Part shown: positions 1 to 9,202 of the stretch, piece by piece
Layout of the letters: every line of letters begins with the position of its first letter
Position numbering within the stretch: the first letter of the stretch is position 1
Assembly (NCBI RefSeq): GCF_000237325.1
Contig: NC_017542.1
Location: 1,123,501 to 1,187,500 of the forward strand
Direction of reading: 5' to 3'
DNA: 64,000 nucleotides
DNA from: Paenibacillus polymyxa M1
GTDB taxonomy: Bacteria; Bacillota; Bacilli; Paenibacillales; Paenibacillaceae
Translations under genes and position numbers: made by a program
The notes under the pieces: model-generated
The model's database searches: none
What the model was told of the DNA's origin: nothing
The model's input: only the letters and a program-made list of their open reading frames with translations

Positions 1-2
1 TG

Positions 3-2861
3 ATCAATCGTCTGCACTGGATGCAAAAGCGGATTCCGTTTGGAGCGGAGGATGTGATCCTGCAAAAGACACCGTATACCTTTGATGTATCGTTGTGGGA
101 ATTATTCTCGTGGGCCATCCAAGGGGCAACGGTATGCTTTTTGGAGCCAGGAGGAGAGAAGGACCCGGCAACAATAGCTGAAACGGTTGAGGCTAACCGG
201 GTAACGGCATTGCATTTCGTGCCGTCGATGCTGGGAGCGTTTCTGGAATACATGGAACACAGCGGAGCTGCGGGGAAAATGCACAGTGTAAGACGTGTAT
301 TTGCCAGCGGAGAAGCGCTGATGACAGAGCATGTTCGTCGGTTTAACCGCCTGATAGGAGGCGGCGGTGCCACGCTGCATAATCTGTATGGCCCAACGGA
401 AGCGACCGTGGAGGTGGCGTATTATGACTGTCCTGCCGAGCATGAACCGGAGAGCATTCCGATCGGGAAGCCGATTGATAACGTAAAATTGTACGTTTTG
501 GACAAGAAGGACCGTTTGCAACCGATAGGGATACCGGGGGAACTGCATATTGGGGGCGACTGTGTAGCGCGAGGATATGTCAACCGGGAGGAATTGACGG
601 AAGAGAAATTCGTAGAAGATCCATACGAGCCGGGAGAACGGATGTACCGAACAGGAGATCTGGCCAGATGGTTGCCGGATGGAAATATCGAATATATGGG
701 CAGAATCGATCATCAGGTGAAAATCCGCGGGTATCGGATCGAACTGGGTGAGATTGAGGCGGCTTTGCTTGCACATGATGGAGTTCGGGCAGCGGCAGTG
801 CTTGCCCGTGCTGATGACCGAACGGGGACGCCTAGTTTGGGTGCGTATCTTGTTGCCGAACCTCATGTGACAACGGCAATGTTGCGACAAAATCTATCTG
901 TCTCAGTTCCAGAGTATATGATTCCAGCTTATTTTGTATTCTTGGATCAGATGCCGCTCACGTCGAGTGGTAAGATTAATCGTCGTATGCTATTAGAAAT
1001 TGAGCTGGAGTTTGGTACCGAAACGGAATATGTAGAGCCTAGCAGTGAGCTGGAAAAGGAATTAGTTGAGATCTGGATGAGTGTACTCGGTGTTGAACAT
1101 GTGGGTATCGACGATAACTTCTTTGAGCTGGGAGGACATTCTTTAACGGCTATTCAGCTTGCATCCAGGTTACAAGGGATTTTGAGTAGTGAATTACGGT
1201 TGAGCAGTATCTATCAATACCCTACGGTCAGAGAGTTGGCACTACATGTGGAAAGAATGGAAGAGAAACATTCTGCACTTGCCCAACAATTTGATCAGAT
1301 TATAGCGTTGCTGCATCAAAAGCTGAACGTTAAGGGTTGGATACAACAAGAGCAATTCAATGGAAAATCTTATATTGTTCTGCATTTAGAAGAGGGAGCC
1401 ATTTCTTTCGAAAAAGAGATTATGGAACTGTTGGACATGAATTGCGATGAATCGATCCAGCCTCATTACATCACTTGGCATGGAGAAGAAACCCTGAGAC
1501 TAGAAAAGGTCAATCTTGAAGACATTAAGAGCATATGGACAGAAAGAATTGACAATGATTTGGACATTTTCTCCAAAGCTATTCTAAGCCCAGGAGTGAT
1601 CGAGAGACTGCCAGTTTCTCCAACACAACGCTACCATCTCCAACACAGTGATATTTCTGGCACGATTATTCCGCTAGAAAAACATATGAACATGGAGTAT
1701 GTGGGAGAAGCGATTCTGCAGATTATTCGAGATCAAGATTTGATGAGAAGTACGCTGTGTGAAGAAAACGGAGAATTGCAATGGCAAGTAAGGAAAGCAC
1801 CGGATCATCTTCCTGTACCACTGGTGGATATCTCTATGTATGACGAAGATACACAGCAAGTGATTCTGAATAATATCATCTGGCCTTATTTTTACAAAAA
1901 GCATGAATTGAGCAATTCACTCTTATATCGGATATTGATTGTGAAAAAGAATCTGAAAGACTACCTGCTTATATTACCTTTTTCGCACTCGATCTTTGAC
2001 TTTATGAGCAGTGAGATTATTAAGCATCAGTTCAACACTTATTATGAATGTGTTCGAGCTGGAAAGGAAACGCCTGAAGGGAGCAAAAATCGTTACTCTG
2101 ATTTTACAGCTCATATTATGGAAGGACCTCAGGGTGTTGACGATCTGGAACTAGTAACTGCCTATAGTCTAGATAAGTTTGATCGTGCAATGGGTCGTAT
2201 AACCAATTTTGTCGATCAAAAAGCAGTACTTGAAGGGCACACAACCGTTATGTGGGATTTAAAATCTTCCGAGAGAGCAGTTCACTTGGACAACACTAGT
2301 CATTGGGAGATCGCATTCTTTACGTTTACTGCTTTTTGTAAAATGTATTTCGAGCTTAGTCAGGTACCCATTTGGGTAACGCAGTATGGCCGAAGCTTTG
2401 GAGAGAAGCGTTACTATGATGTTATTGGTGAATTTGTGGATCATATTCCGATACTAACAAATTTAGACCAAAACCTGGTATCTCTAGAACAGCAGGTTCG
2501 TCAAAGTGTTCAATGGGCAGCTGAACATAATATCAGCTTTGCTAACTTAATGTATAACCCGGATGTACAGAACGATTATCCTTTATCTGGAGGATACTTG
2601 CAGCAGGCTTTGGATAGAATGCCAATTGTATTTAATTTCCTTGGTGAGCTGAGAAGTGAGCATCAACTCCTACAAACGGTGGATATGGGTAATGTCAATG
2701 TTGAAGGAAGATCACGAATCTTATGCGAAGTTTGGCATGATAGCGAGTCTAATCTGTTTATGGCACTAACTCTACCTTTTTCAGAAGACGAAAGTATAGT
2801 ACGGAATCATTTACAAAGTGCCTTGGAGCAATTGGAAAGACGCTGGGCAACCGTTCTGTAA
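3..2861 (+). CDS. Nonribosomal peptide synthetase, C-terminal part: A(Ser)-PCP-epimerization-like (5' truncated by window)
   Basis: The reading frame is open from base 3, so the gene starts upstream. Counting residues from the ATG at 21: an adenylation domain to about 340 with core motifs LYGPTEATV (121), GELHIGG, YRTGDLARW and LTSSGKINRR; a carrier domain with GGHSL and its phosphopantetheine serine near 373; then about 480 residues of condensation/epimerization type. Aligning to GrsA positions gives the specificity code D-V-W-H-F-S-L-V-E-K, one residue from the EntF serine code, so serine is predicted. The last domain has LPVSPTQRYHL (E1-like), SHSIFDFMSS at 653 in place of HHxxxDxxSW, and PIVFNFLGEL (E6-like). 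There is no thioesterase, and the next gene is an exporter. The product cannot be named from this fragment. Confidence 0.95.
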   Translation: MNRLHWMQKRIPFGAEDVILQKTPYTFDVSLWELFSWAIQGATVCFLEPGGEKDPATIAETVEANRVTALHFVPSMLGAFLEYMEHSGAAGKMHSVRRVFASGEALMTEHVRRFNRLIGGGGATLHNLYGPTEATVEVAYYDCPAEHEPESIPIGKPIDNVKLYVLDKKDRLQPIGIPGELHIGGDCVARGYVNREELTEEKFVEDPYEPGERMYRTGDLARWLPDGNIEYMGRIDHQVKIRGYRIELGEIEAALLAHDGVRAAAVLARADDRTGTPSLGAYLVAEPHVTTAMLRQNLSVSVPEYMIPAYFVFLDQMPLTSSGKINRRMLLEIELEFGTETEYVEPSSELEKELVEIWMSVLGVEHVGIDDNFFELGGHSLTAIQLASRLQGILSSELRLSSIYQYPTVRELALHVERMEEKHSALAQQFDQIIALLHQKLNVKGWIQQEQFNGKSYIVLHLEEGAISFEKEIMELLDMNCDESIQPHYITWHGEETLRLEKVNLEDIKSIWTERIDNDLDIFSKAILSPGVIERLPVSPTQRYHLQHSDISGTIIPLEKHMNMEYVGEAILQIIRDQDLMRSTLCEENGELQWQVRKAPDHLPVPLVDISMYDEDTQQVILNNIIWPYFYKKHELSNSLLYRILIVKKNLKDYLLILPFSHSIFDFMSSEIIKHQFNTYYECVRAGKETPEGSKNRYSDFTAHIMEGPQGVDDLELVTAYSLDKFDRAMGRITNFVDQKAVLEGHTTVMWDLKSSERAVHLDNTSHWEIAFFTFTAFCKMYFELSQVPIWVTQYGRSFGEKRYYDVIGEFVDHIPILTNLDQNLVSLEQQVRQSVQWAAEHNISFANLMYNPDVQNDYPLSGGYLQQALDRMPIVFNFLGELRSEHQLLQTVDMGNVNVEGRSRILCEVWHDSESNLFMALTLPFSEDESIVRNHLQSALEQLERRWATVL

Positions 2862-2890
2862 CTCTTGCCCTAACCGAATAGGGGGATCTC

Positions 2891-4198
2891 ATGAATCAGC
2901 CAAAGGAATTCTCGTTTTATGCTCGCCGGAATCTATTTATTTTTTCTGTGACCAGGCTTATATCCGAGCTAGGAAGTTCGATTTTTAAGTTTGCTTTAAG
3001 TCTATATATTTTGGACATCACCGGATCAGCCACTGTATTTTCAATGGTGTTAGGCTTGTCCATTCTGCCCGGAGTATTTGTCAATATTTTTGCAGGTGTA
3101 GTTATAGACCGGAGTAATAAGAAAAAAGTGCTTGTCATAACCGAAATATTAAGCGGCATAGCGCTACTAATTTTTTTACCCATTTTCTTGTTGGACTCAA
3201 CCAATGTTATGTTGCTTGCCGTGTTTTCCGTTATATTAAGCTTAATTCAATCATTTACGTTCCTAACGCTGAATGCGTCAATTCCTAACTTAGTGGAAAG
3301 AGAAAAAGTTCATAGCGCAAACTCTTCTTATCAAAGCATAGGAGCAATCATAAATGTACTTGGCCCGATCCTGGGTGCAATTACTTATCGAGCTTGGGGC
3401 TTGGAAACGATTGTAATGATTAACGGAATAACATTTATTTCGGCTGGATTAATGCAACTATGGTTACAATTCAGGAAATCTGATGAACAAACGGTATCCT
3501 CAAGTTATTTAGACAGCGTAAAAGACGTGTTTGCGTATATAAACAAGCAAAAAGCCATCATGTATTTACTTTTCATCTTTGTTGGCATCAATTTTATGCT
3601 CGCTCCATTAATTCAGGTTGTACTGCCGTATGTGACTTATCAGGAACTTCAACTTTCAGCTCAGCAACTGTCTGTTATTCAAGGAGCCTGGTTCGTAGGA
3701 GTCATTGCAGGAGCCATTGTGGTTTCACGTCGGAAAGTACATCAATTTGTTATTACCAAAATATTTATCCTGTTTCAGCTTCAAGCCATCTTATTCTTAA
3801 CATGGTGTTTCCCATTATTGTTTCCCTCAACAGCAGGAAGCCTGATACAGATGACGTTCATCTTCATTATGATTTTGGCAGTAACCGGATTTTTTAATTC
3901 GATGAGCAATGTCCCCATGATATCTTATGTGCAACTGTATACTCCAGAACATATCAGAGCCGGGGTGTTTGGTGTAATCAGCTCGATCACTATGCTAGCA
4001 ACTCCGCTCGGAATCGGGTTGTACGGAATACTATTGGATAGAATCCATTGGGTATACCTTCCTCTGGCTTCGGGGATAGTTGCTCTGGTGATGGGTATCA
4101 TGGCTCATAAGAACAAAGAATTACGTAACTTTTTCAGTCAAAATGCCGAACCAGTCCTTAATAGCGTAGGTGAAAAAGAACGGGTATCAGCATTATAA
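2891..4198 (+). CDS. MFS transporter (EntS/MFS_3-type), probable peptide exporter
   Basis: A 435-residue integral membrane protein with about 12 hydrophobic segments and the MFS loop signature GVVIDRSNKKKVLV after the second segment. The start ATG follows GGGGGATCTC. It lies 29 bases after the synthetase stop in the same direction, so it is probably the last gene of that operon. EntS-like exporters carry siderophores and peptides out of the cell, and export of the adjacent synthetase's product is inferred from position only. A perfect hairpin follows the stop. Confidence 0.88.
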   Translation: MNQPKEFSFYARRNLFIFSVTRLISELGSSIFKFALSLYILDITGSATVFSMVLGLSILPGVFVNIFAGVVIDRSNKKKVLVITEILSGIALLIFLPIFLLDSTNVMLLAVFSVILSLIQSFTFLTLNASIPNLVEREKVHSANSSYQSIGAIINVLGPILGAITYRAWGLETIVMINGITFISAGLMQLWLQFRKSDEQTVSSSYLDSVKDVFAYINKQKAIMYLLFIFVGINFMLAPLIQVVLPYVTYQELQLSAQQLSVIQGAWFVGVIAGAIVVSRRKVHQFVITKIFILFQLQAILFLTWCFPLLFPSTAGSLIQMTFIFIMILAVTGFFNSMSNVPMISYVQLYTPEHIRAGVFGVISSITMLATPLGIGLYGILLDRIHWVYLPLASGIVALVMGIMAHKNKELRNFFSQNAEPVLNSVGEKERVSAL

Positions 4199-4245
4199 AC
4201 TGAATTTCTGCTTATGATGTGATTGAAGGACCTGATGTTAATGGA

Positions 4246-4276
4246 AAGGCCAACTTAAGTTGGCCTTTTGGTCTTT
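4246..4276 (+). terminator. Rho-independent terminator after NRPS/MFS operon
   Basis: A perfect 22-base palindrome (AAGGCCAACTT and its complement, 4246-4267) followed by a T-rich stretch, between convergent genes. Confidence 0.8.
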
Positions 4277-4279
4277 CAG

Positions 4280-4978
4280 TTATTTTTTGCTTTGAGTTAC
4301 TTTCCCCTTCACATCACCGATGCTTACTTTTCCATTGCCGCTCTGAATAATGACAACATCTTTTGCAACTTGATCAATATCCAGAGAGCCGTCACCTAAC
4401 TCAATATATGCAGTACCCCCTATTTTATCTGCTTGAATATGTCCGTTTACATTCTCAATATTGACATCGGATGAGCTATTTTGAATAGTAATTCCCCCAT
4501 CTCTGTTGGTTAAATCAATGGCTCCACCGATTTCTTTAAGTGTGATATTACCATTCACATTTTCAATGCTTACATCCGAGGCTAAATTCGTTACTTGAAT
4601 ATCTCCATCTCTATGCGGATGTTTAATTTCTAGTTTCAATTGTTCCGGAATGGTGAGCTTGACATCAACCGTTTGGGGACCAGTGGACATGAATTGGCCC
4701 TCGAAAAAAGTATTAAGCGTAGCTACACCATCTTTTCCCTCCAGACTTAATTTTAGCTTATCCATGTTGCTGCCATTAGCAACGACACTGGCTTGTATTT
4801 TATCTGTATTGTTTTTTCCGACAACTTCAATTTGACCGTTGCTATTATCTAAAACCAAGCTGGAAATACCGGCAGATGATAGTTCAAGTTCCTTGTTTAA
4901 AGATGTTGCAGGTTTGGATGAACAGGCCGCAGTTAACAGTAACATTGAGATCATCACTAAAGTAGTGAACCATTTCAT
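4280..4978 (-). CDS. DUF4097-type lipoprotein
   Basis: The N-terminus is a lipoprotein signal (hydrophobic stretch, then LLTAAC), so the mature protein should be anchored on the outer face of the membrane. The rest is a run of short beta-strand repeats of the form 'I.NVNG.I....IGG.' (INGHIQADKIGG and similar), typical of DUF4097 'putative adhesin' beta-helix proteins. A GTG at 4987 is in frame, but the GGAG there overlaps it. The ATG at 4978 has GGAG eight bases upstream and is preferred. It is the third gene of an operon with the ABC transporter upstream of it, so a role in sensing or defending the envelope with that transporter is plausible but unproven. Confidence 0.82.
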   Translation of the reverse strand: MKWFTTLVMISMLLLTAACSSKPATSLNKELELSSAGISSLVLDNSNGQIEVVGKNNTDKIQASVVANGSNMDKLKLSLEGKDGVATLNTFFEGQFMSTGPQTVDVKLTIPEQLKLEIKHPHRDGDIQVTNLASDVSIENVNGNITLKEIGGAIDLTNRDGGITIQNSSSDVNIENVNGHIQADKIGGTAYIELGDGSLDIDQVAKDVVIIQSGNGKVSIGDVKGKVTQSKK

Positions 4979-5013
4979 TTCAATCACTCCATTTCAGAAT
5001 AGTTAGTATAGAT

Positions 5014-5949
5014 TTAGATTACATCCCGTTTTGTAAAAATAGGATATGAAACGAGATGCATAGCGACCAGATGAAGTAGAAGGAGGAACAGTGAGAAGCC
5101 CAGGGTCATTCCTTCCACTGGCGTCGTTCCAAAAAAATAAGGATTGAGATCTGTGCTGGAAAACACAAAATATTTTGTCCAAGGCCATCCATTCATGGTG
5201 ATACTCAAGACGAATCCTGCTATAGCTGCCAGCATAGAGAATACAATAGAAAATGTAACACTGCGAAATGCTGCAGAAATCATAAATGCAAATGTCAACA
5301 CGATAACCATAAAAGGTATATTAAATAAAAACCCACCTAACAAGGCTTGAATCATATCTGCCTGCTGAATGGTTTGATCCTTGACGAATAAGTAGGGATC
5401 GCCGATCCCCTTAAAGCCAAACATTAAACCGCCGAAAAATATGGCAGCCAGAAAAGTGAGCAGAACCAAAAATAGCCCAAACAAGAGAGTTGCAATATAT
5501 TTAGAAAAATAAATTTTCGAGCGTGTAGCTGAACGTGTCAGTAAAAATTTGATTGTACCGGCAGAAAACTCAGAGGCTACAATATCGCCAGCCACGATAA
5601 GAGCTAAAAGAGAGATACCTACAATTAAATTTCTGGATTGACTCACTGTAAAACTCCAAGCATTGGATTGAGGAGCGATGTTATGGTCCAAATAATACTG
5701 ATTCATCAAAATTTTTTCTGCTGCCATTTTTTTCTCAATGGGTAGAGCGTCTGACTTTGCTGCATCTCTCGTTAGCTTCGAATTTTCATGCTGTAAAAGT
5801 GTTTTCCAGCCTTCATTGTACTCAGTCATACCAGAACTTTTTAAATTGGCCATCTGGATTAATACATACAAAATAAGCAGTATGATGATAAACCAGGTAC
5901 GTTTACGCTTATAAATCTTCATGTTTTCATTGCGAATTAACTGAATCAC
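5014..5949 (-). CDS. ABC-2 family transporter permease
   Basis: 311 residues. A basic N-terminus (RNENMKIYKRKRTW) leads into the first membrane segment, followed by a large extracytoplasmic loop (about 35-95, with many charged residues) and five further hydrophobic segments. This is the layout of BcrB/NatB-type permeases. The start overlaps the stop of the ATPase gene by four bases (ATGA), so the two are translationally coupled. With that ATPase it should form an exporter of the bacitracin-resistance or lantibiotic-immunity type. The substrate is not evident. Confidence 0.86.
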   Translation of the reverse strand: MIQLIRNENMKIYKRKRTWFIIILLILYVLIQMANLKSSGMTEYNEGWKTLLQHENSKLTRDAAKSDALPIEKKMAAEKILMNQYYLDHNIAPQSNAWSFTVSQSRNLIVGISLLALIVAGDIVASEFSAGTIKFLLTRSATRSKIYFSKYIATLLFGLFLVLLTFLAAIFFGGLMFGFKGIGDPYLFVKDQTIQQADMIQALLGGFLFNIPFMVIVLTFAFMISAAFRSVTFSIVFSMLAAIAGFVLSITMNGWPWTKYFVFSSTDLNPYFFGTTPVEGMTLGFSLFLLLLHLVAMHLVSYPIFTKRDVI

Positions 5950-6860
5950 TTTTCAATTCCCCCTGTGATTTCAATAAATTTATCCTCTAGTGTCGGTTTC
6001 GTGATCTGAACGCTGTATATGTTCACCCCCGTATCCATAAGTTTTTTTGTAATACCCGGAATTTGATCCTTTGTAATGTCAACTTGTAGAGTTTGTTGAT
6101 CTGCAATAATTTCTTTCCCCGCCAGCATGGACTGGAATACCGGAAGAGCCAATTCGGGTCTATCTACTTCAAACCGAACAGGAGCAAGCCGATTATCCAT
6201 CATCTCAGCTACATTATGGATACCAATCAGTTTTCCCTTATTTAAAATCGCTACCTGATCACACATCAGTTCCATTTCAGCCATAAGATGGCTAGAAATA
6301 AGAACACCAACGCCTTCTTTTTGAGACAGATTGATTAAATGTTCCCGAAGCTCTCTTATTCCTGCTGGGTCTAAACCATTGGTAGGCTCGTCAAGCACAA
6401 GTAAGGAAGGTTTATGGGCCAGTACAACGGCTAATCCCAGTCGCTGCTTCATGCCAAGAGAATAAGTTCCCACTTTCTTATCAATGCTGTCCTCAAGTCC
6501 AACGAGCGAGATTACTTCCTGGATACGTTCCGAAGAAACCCCTGGAGACATTCTTGAGAAATGAATCAGATTGTCATAGCCGGATAGATATTTGTACAGA
6601 TCAGGATTTTCGACGATAACCCCTACATGTCTCATTGCCTTTTCGAAGGAGCGATCGATATCTTGGCCGTGGATAAATACCTGGCCTCCTGATTTTGAAC
6701 TTAAACCTACGATCATCCGAATAGTGGTCGTCTTGCCCGCTCCATTTGGGCCAACAAGACCCATGATTTCTCCCGCCTTCACATCCAAGGACAATCCTTC
6801 AACAATGGTTCTCTTCCCAATCTTTTTACTTAAATTACGAATCTGTAATAGTGACAACAA
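5946..6860 (-). CDS. ABC transporter ATP-binding protein (BcrA-like)
   Basis: 304 residues with Walker A GPNGAGKTTT, signature YSLGMKQRLGLA, Walker B LLVLDEPTNGLDPAG and the H-loop SSHLMAEME. A C-terminal extension of about 80 residues is typical of drug or antibiotic exporters. The start codon is TTG (two in tandem at 6860 and 6857) behind GGGGAGGG. It is the first gene of the operon ATPase-permease-DUF4097 lipoprotein, divergent from the kinase-regulator gene. That is the usual arrangement for antibiotic-responsive exporters, and because an NRPS lies next door, self-protection is a reasonable hypothesis. Confidence 0.92.
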   Translation of the reverse strand: MLSLLQIRNLSKKIGKRTIVEGLSLDVKAGEIMGLVGPNGAGKTTTIRMIVGLSSKSGGQVFIHGQDIDRSFEKAMRHVGVIVENPDLYKYLSGYDNLIHFSRMSPGVSSERIQEVISLVGLEDSIDKKVGTYSLGMKQRLGLAVVLAHKPSLLVLDEPTNGLDPAGIRELREHLINLSQKEGVGVLISSHLMAEMELMCDQVAILNKGKLIGIHNVAEMMDNRLAPVRFEVDRPELALPVFQSMLAGKEIIADQQTLQVDITKDQIPGITKKLMDTGVNIYSVQITKPTLEDKFIEITGGIEK

Positions 6861-6903
6861 CGATTCCCTCCCCGCCAGCAGTTTGATTGTCTATAAAGTA
6901 TCA

Positions 6904-6953
6904 GGAGTGCAGTCATACTCCCTAGTGACAAAATGTCATGACCTTGTTATGAT
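6904..6953 (+). promoter_or_regulatory. Promoter and inverted repeats between ABC operon and kinase-regulator gene
   Basis: GTGACA (6925-6930) and TATGAT (6948-6953) are 17 bases apart, a good sigma-A match reading towards the kinase-regulator gene. Just upstream is the inverted repeat GGAGT-N8-ACTCC (6904-6921), and within the promoter TGAC-N5-GTCA. These are candidate binding sites for the LuxR-type domain encoded by the downstream gene. Confidence 0.5.
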
Positions 6954-7003
6954 GTGAAAAGATTGAAAAAATTACCTTAATTTAAGAAGAATGGGGTACT
7001 TAC

Positions 7004-8788
7004 ATGTTTGGATGCAATATGCGCTGGTCTTGGCAGGAATGGATTGTTGCTGTATTCCGAATCTTGTGGTTGATTTGCTTTGTTTTGCTATCGTATCAAG
7101 ACCGCCCATCTTTCCCTTTCACTGTTGTATTTATCACTGTTCTCGTTTGCTATTCATTACCTTTGTTCATTGATCGAAGCCATTATCTCTGGTATTTGTT
7201 GGCTGAAGTATTTCTAGTGGGTGGAATTTCTTTGCTATTTGCTCATCAATATGAGCTTGTCCGGCTATTTTTGCCAGCTGTTTTTACGATTGCGTTTTAT
7301 AGCCGCGGCCGTTCACATGCGGTAACTTTTCCTCTTGCGTTGATGATGTTTTGTCTGGGAGGAAGAGGGGCGTTTCATTGGACGATAGAGGACGTATTCC
7401 AGAACTTAGTGGATGCTTCGTTTGTATACGGTATTGGTTTTGGATTACAAATGGCATTTCGTTCTATAGATCGGATCAAACAAAAACTAGAATTAATAAA
7501 AAAGCAGTATCAGACCCTTGAGCAGTATTCAACTCAGGTTGAACAGATGACACTATTGGAAGAAAGATATCGCATGTCACGCGAGCTTCATGACTCGATT
7601 GGTCATACATTCACTTCCATTATCTTAAGTATGGAAACATTACGTCCTTATATCTCTTCTGAAGAGGGGATAGAAAGATTGCAATCTGTTCTTCAACTTG
7701 GTCGAACAGGGCTCGAAGATATCCGAAAGCAAGTTCATCAGATGGACCCTATGGAGGAAGATCCCTCTTTGGATTTATCCTTGCTTAATATAATTAATGA
7801 ATTCAAAAAAAATACGGCCATTCGTGTTGTGTTCAGAACGATGGGGGAGCCGCTTCCTGTACTAAAACAGTCAAAACTGACCTTGTACCGCTGTTTACAA
7901 GAATTATTGACTAATGCCAGCCGACATGGGCATGCCAATTCTATTCAGGTGCTTCTTCACTACGACCATAACCAGATCATTTTGCAGGTGCAGGACAATG
8001 GGAAGGGAAGTGACGAAATTAAGTTCGGGTTTGGTCTTTCAGGAATGAAAGAGCGGCTTTCGTCCCTTCAAGGCAAGCTATACCTTCATTCCAAAGAAGG
8101 CGAAGGAACGATTGTGACCTGTTCTATACCATTACTTCAGGATACAGATGTTAGTAATCCAGAGATCAAGGTATTGCTGGTGGATGATCAATTACTCATT
8201 CGGGACAGTTTAGGTCTGTTGCTCAAAAACGAACCTGATTTTCGAATTCAAACGGCAGAAGACGGAAACGTTGCTGTAGATCGTTGTGCCAGCGATCCGC
8301 CAGACGTTGTATTAATGGATGTACATATGCCCCAGATGGACGGTATTACTGCGACGAAGTTAATTAAAGAAAGCTGGCCTAACATACGTGTAATTATGAT
8401 CACAACCTTTGATGACATTTCGTATGCTACGAAATCACTTGCTTTGGGTGCTGAAGGTTATGTACTAAAAACAATTGATCCAAGAGAGCTGGCTAATACG
8501 ATACGGCTAGTGCATCACGGAGGAACGATGATAACCCAAGAAGTAGCAGGTACACTGTTTCAGCAAATGACGGGGACGATGAAGAATCCTTATGGACTGA
8601 CAGAGCGGGAGTTGGAAATTCTACATTGTTTAACTGAAGGACACCGTTATAAAGCAATTGCAAGCAAGGTTCACTTGTCTGAAGGAACTGTTCGAAACTA
8701 CATTTCGACCATATACTCAAAAATGCAAGTACAGAGCCGTGACGAAGCAATTGAAAAAGCTAAAACAGAGTTGCTTACAGACTCTTAA
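7004..8788 (+). CDS. Hybrid membrane histidine kinase fused to LuxR/NarL-family response regulator
   Basis: 594 residues in one uninterrupted frame. In order: five or six hydrophobic segments (about 10-160); a coiled stretch; a HisKA_3 phosphoacceptor motif ELHDSIGH (His near 196); an HATPase with N-box ELLTNASRHG (about 300) and GFGLSGMKERL; a receiver beginning VLLVDDQ (about 390) with the acceptor Asp in LMDVHMPQMDG (about 439); and a LuxR HTH (LTERELEILHCLTEG, 531 onwards). These are normally two adjacent genes. The junction LLQDTDVSNPEIK contains no ATG, GTG or TTG in frame that could start a separate regulator. A DNA-binding domain on a membrane kinase would act from the membrane. It is divergent from the ABC/DUF4097 operon, its likely target. 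Confidence 0.9.
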   Translation: MFGCNMRWSWQEWIVAVFRILWLICFVLLSYQDRPSFPFTVVFITVLVCYSLPLFIDRSHYLWYLLAEVFLVGGISLLFAHQYELVRLFLPAVFTIAFYSRGRSHAVTFPLALMMFCLGGRGAFHWTIEDVFQNLVDASFVYGIGFGLQMAFRSIDRIKQKLELIKKQYQTLEQYSTQVEQMTLLEERYRMSRELHDSIGHTFTSIILSMETLRPYISSEEGIERLQSVLQLGRTGLEDIRKQVHQMDPMEEDPSLDLSLLNIINEFKKNTAIRVVFRTMGEPLPVLKQSKLTLYRCLQELLTNASRHGHANSIQVLLHYDHNQIILQVQDNGKGSDEIKFGFGLSGMKERLSSLQGKLYLHSKEGEGTIVTCSIPLLQDTDVSNPEIKVLLVDDQLLIRDSLGLLLKNEPDFRIQTAEDGNVAVDRCASDPPDVVLMDVHMPQMDGITATKLIKESWPNIRVIMITTFDDISYATKSLALGAEGYVLKTIDPRELANTIRLVHHGGTMITQEVAGTLFQQMTGTMKNPYGLTERELEILHCLTEGHRYKAIASKVHLSEGTVRNYISTIYSKMQVQSRDEAIEKAKTELLTDS

Positions 8789-8848
8789 TAAAAGCAAGGT
8801 ATGTAGACTGCGTGTGTCATACCACCGAACCTAATAGATTGAAGTGAA

Positions 8849-8886
8849 AATAGCGTCGTCCTAAATTTGGTCGACGCTATTTTTGT
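8849..8886 (+). terminator. Rho-independent terminator after kinase-regulator gene
   Basis: Ten-base stem AATAGCGTCG (8849-8858) pairing with 8872-8881, followed by a T run. Confidence 0.85.
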
Positions 8887-8908
8887 ATGCTGTTGATCCG
8901 CAAGTATA

Positions 8909-8937
8909 CGCAACGTTTACCTTAGCAAAACCGTATA
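8909..8937 (+). promoter_or_regulatory. Candidate ECF-sigma promoter upstream of the ter genes
   Basis: CGCAAC (8909-8914) and CGTATA (8932-8937) flank 17 bases, resembling sigma-W/M/X promoters (TGAAAC-N16/17-CGTA). The homologous yce ter operon of Bacillus subtilis is controlled by such factors. An alternative sigma-A pair (TTGCAA, 18 bases, GATAAT) lies just downstream near 8997. The 413-base gap 8789-9202 otherwise holds only the terminator and the leader of the ter operon. Confidence 0.35.
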
Positions 8938-9202
8938 TGTAGAACAGCAATTGTATTTTGTTGCATATCCATAGAAGTCTACCATTCTACAAACTTGCAA
9001 TTGCACTATCTAATGGGGGATAATGGAAGGGATACTTTCGACAGAAAATAGGGCTAAAGATAGAGAGGATACCTATAAAAGGTAGATCAGATTTACCGCA
9101 TTTTTGTATATTATTGTAGAATAAGATCGTAATTCAGGTTATAGTAAAGGAAGAAATTAACTAGGATAGATTATACCCAAATACGTAATTGTGGAGGGAA
9201 AT

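Noticed and set aside
102..890. 262-codon open frame on the minus strand inside the synthetase gene
   Set aside because: It is fully antisense to a clear adenylation domain, has no family features and no convincing ribosome binding site; a shadow of biased codon use.
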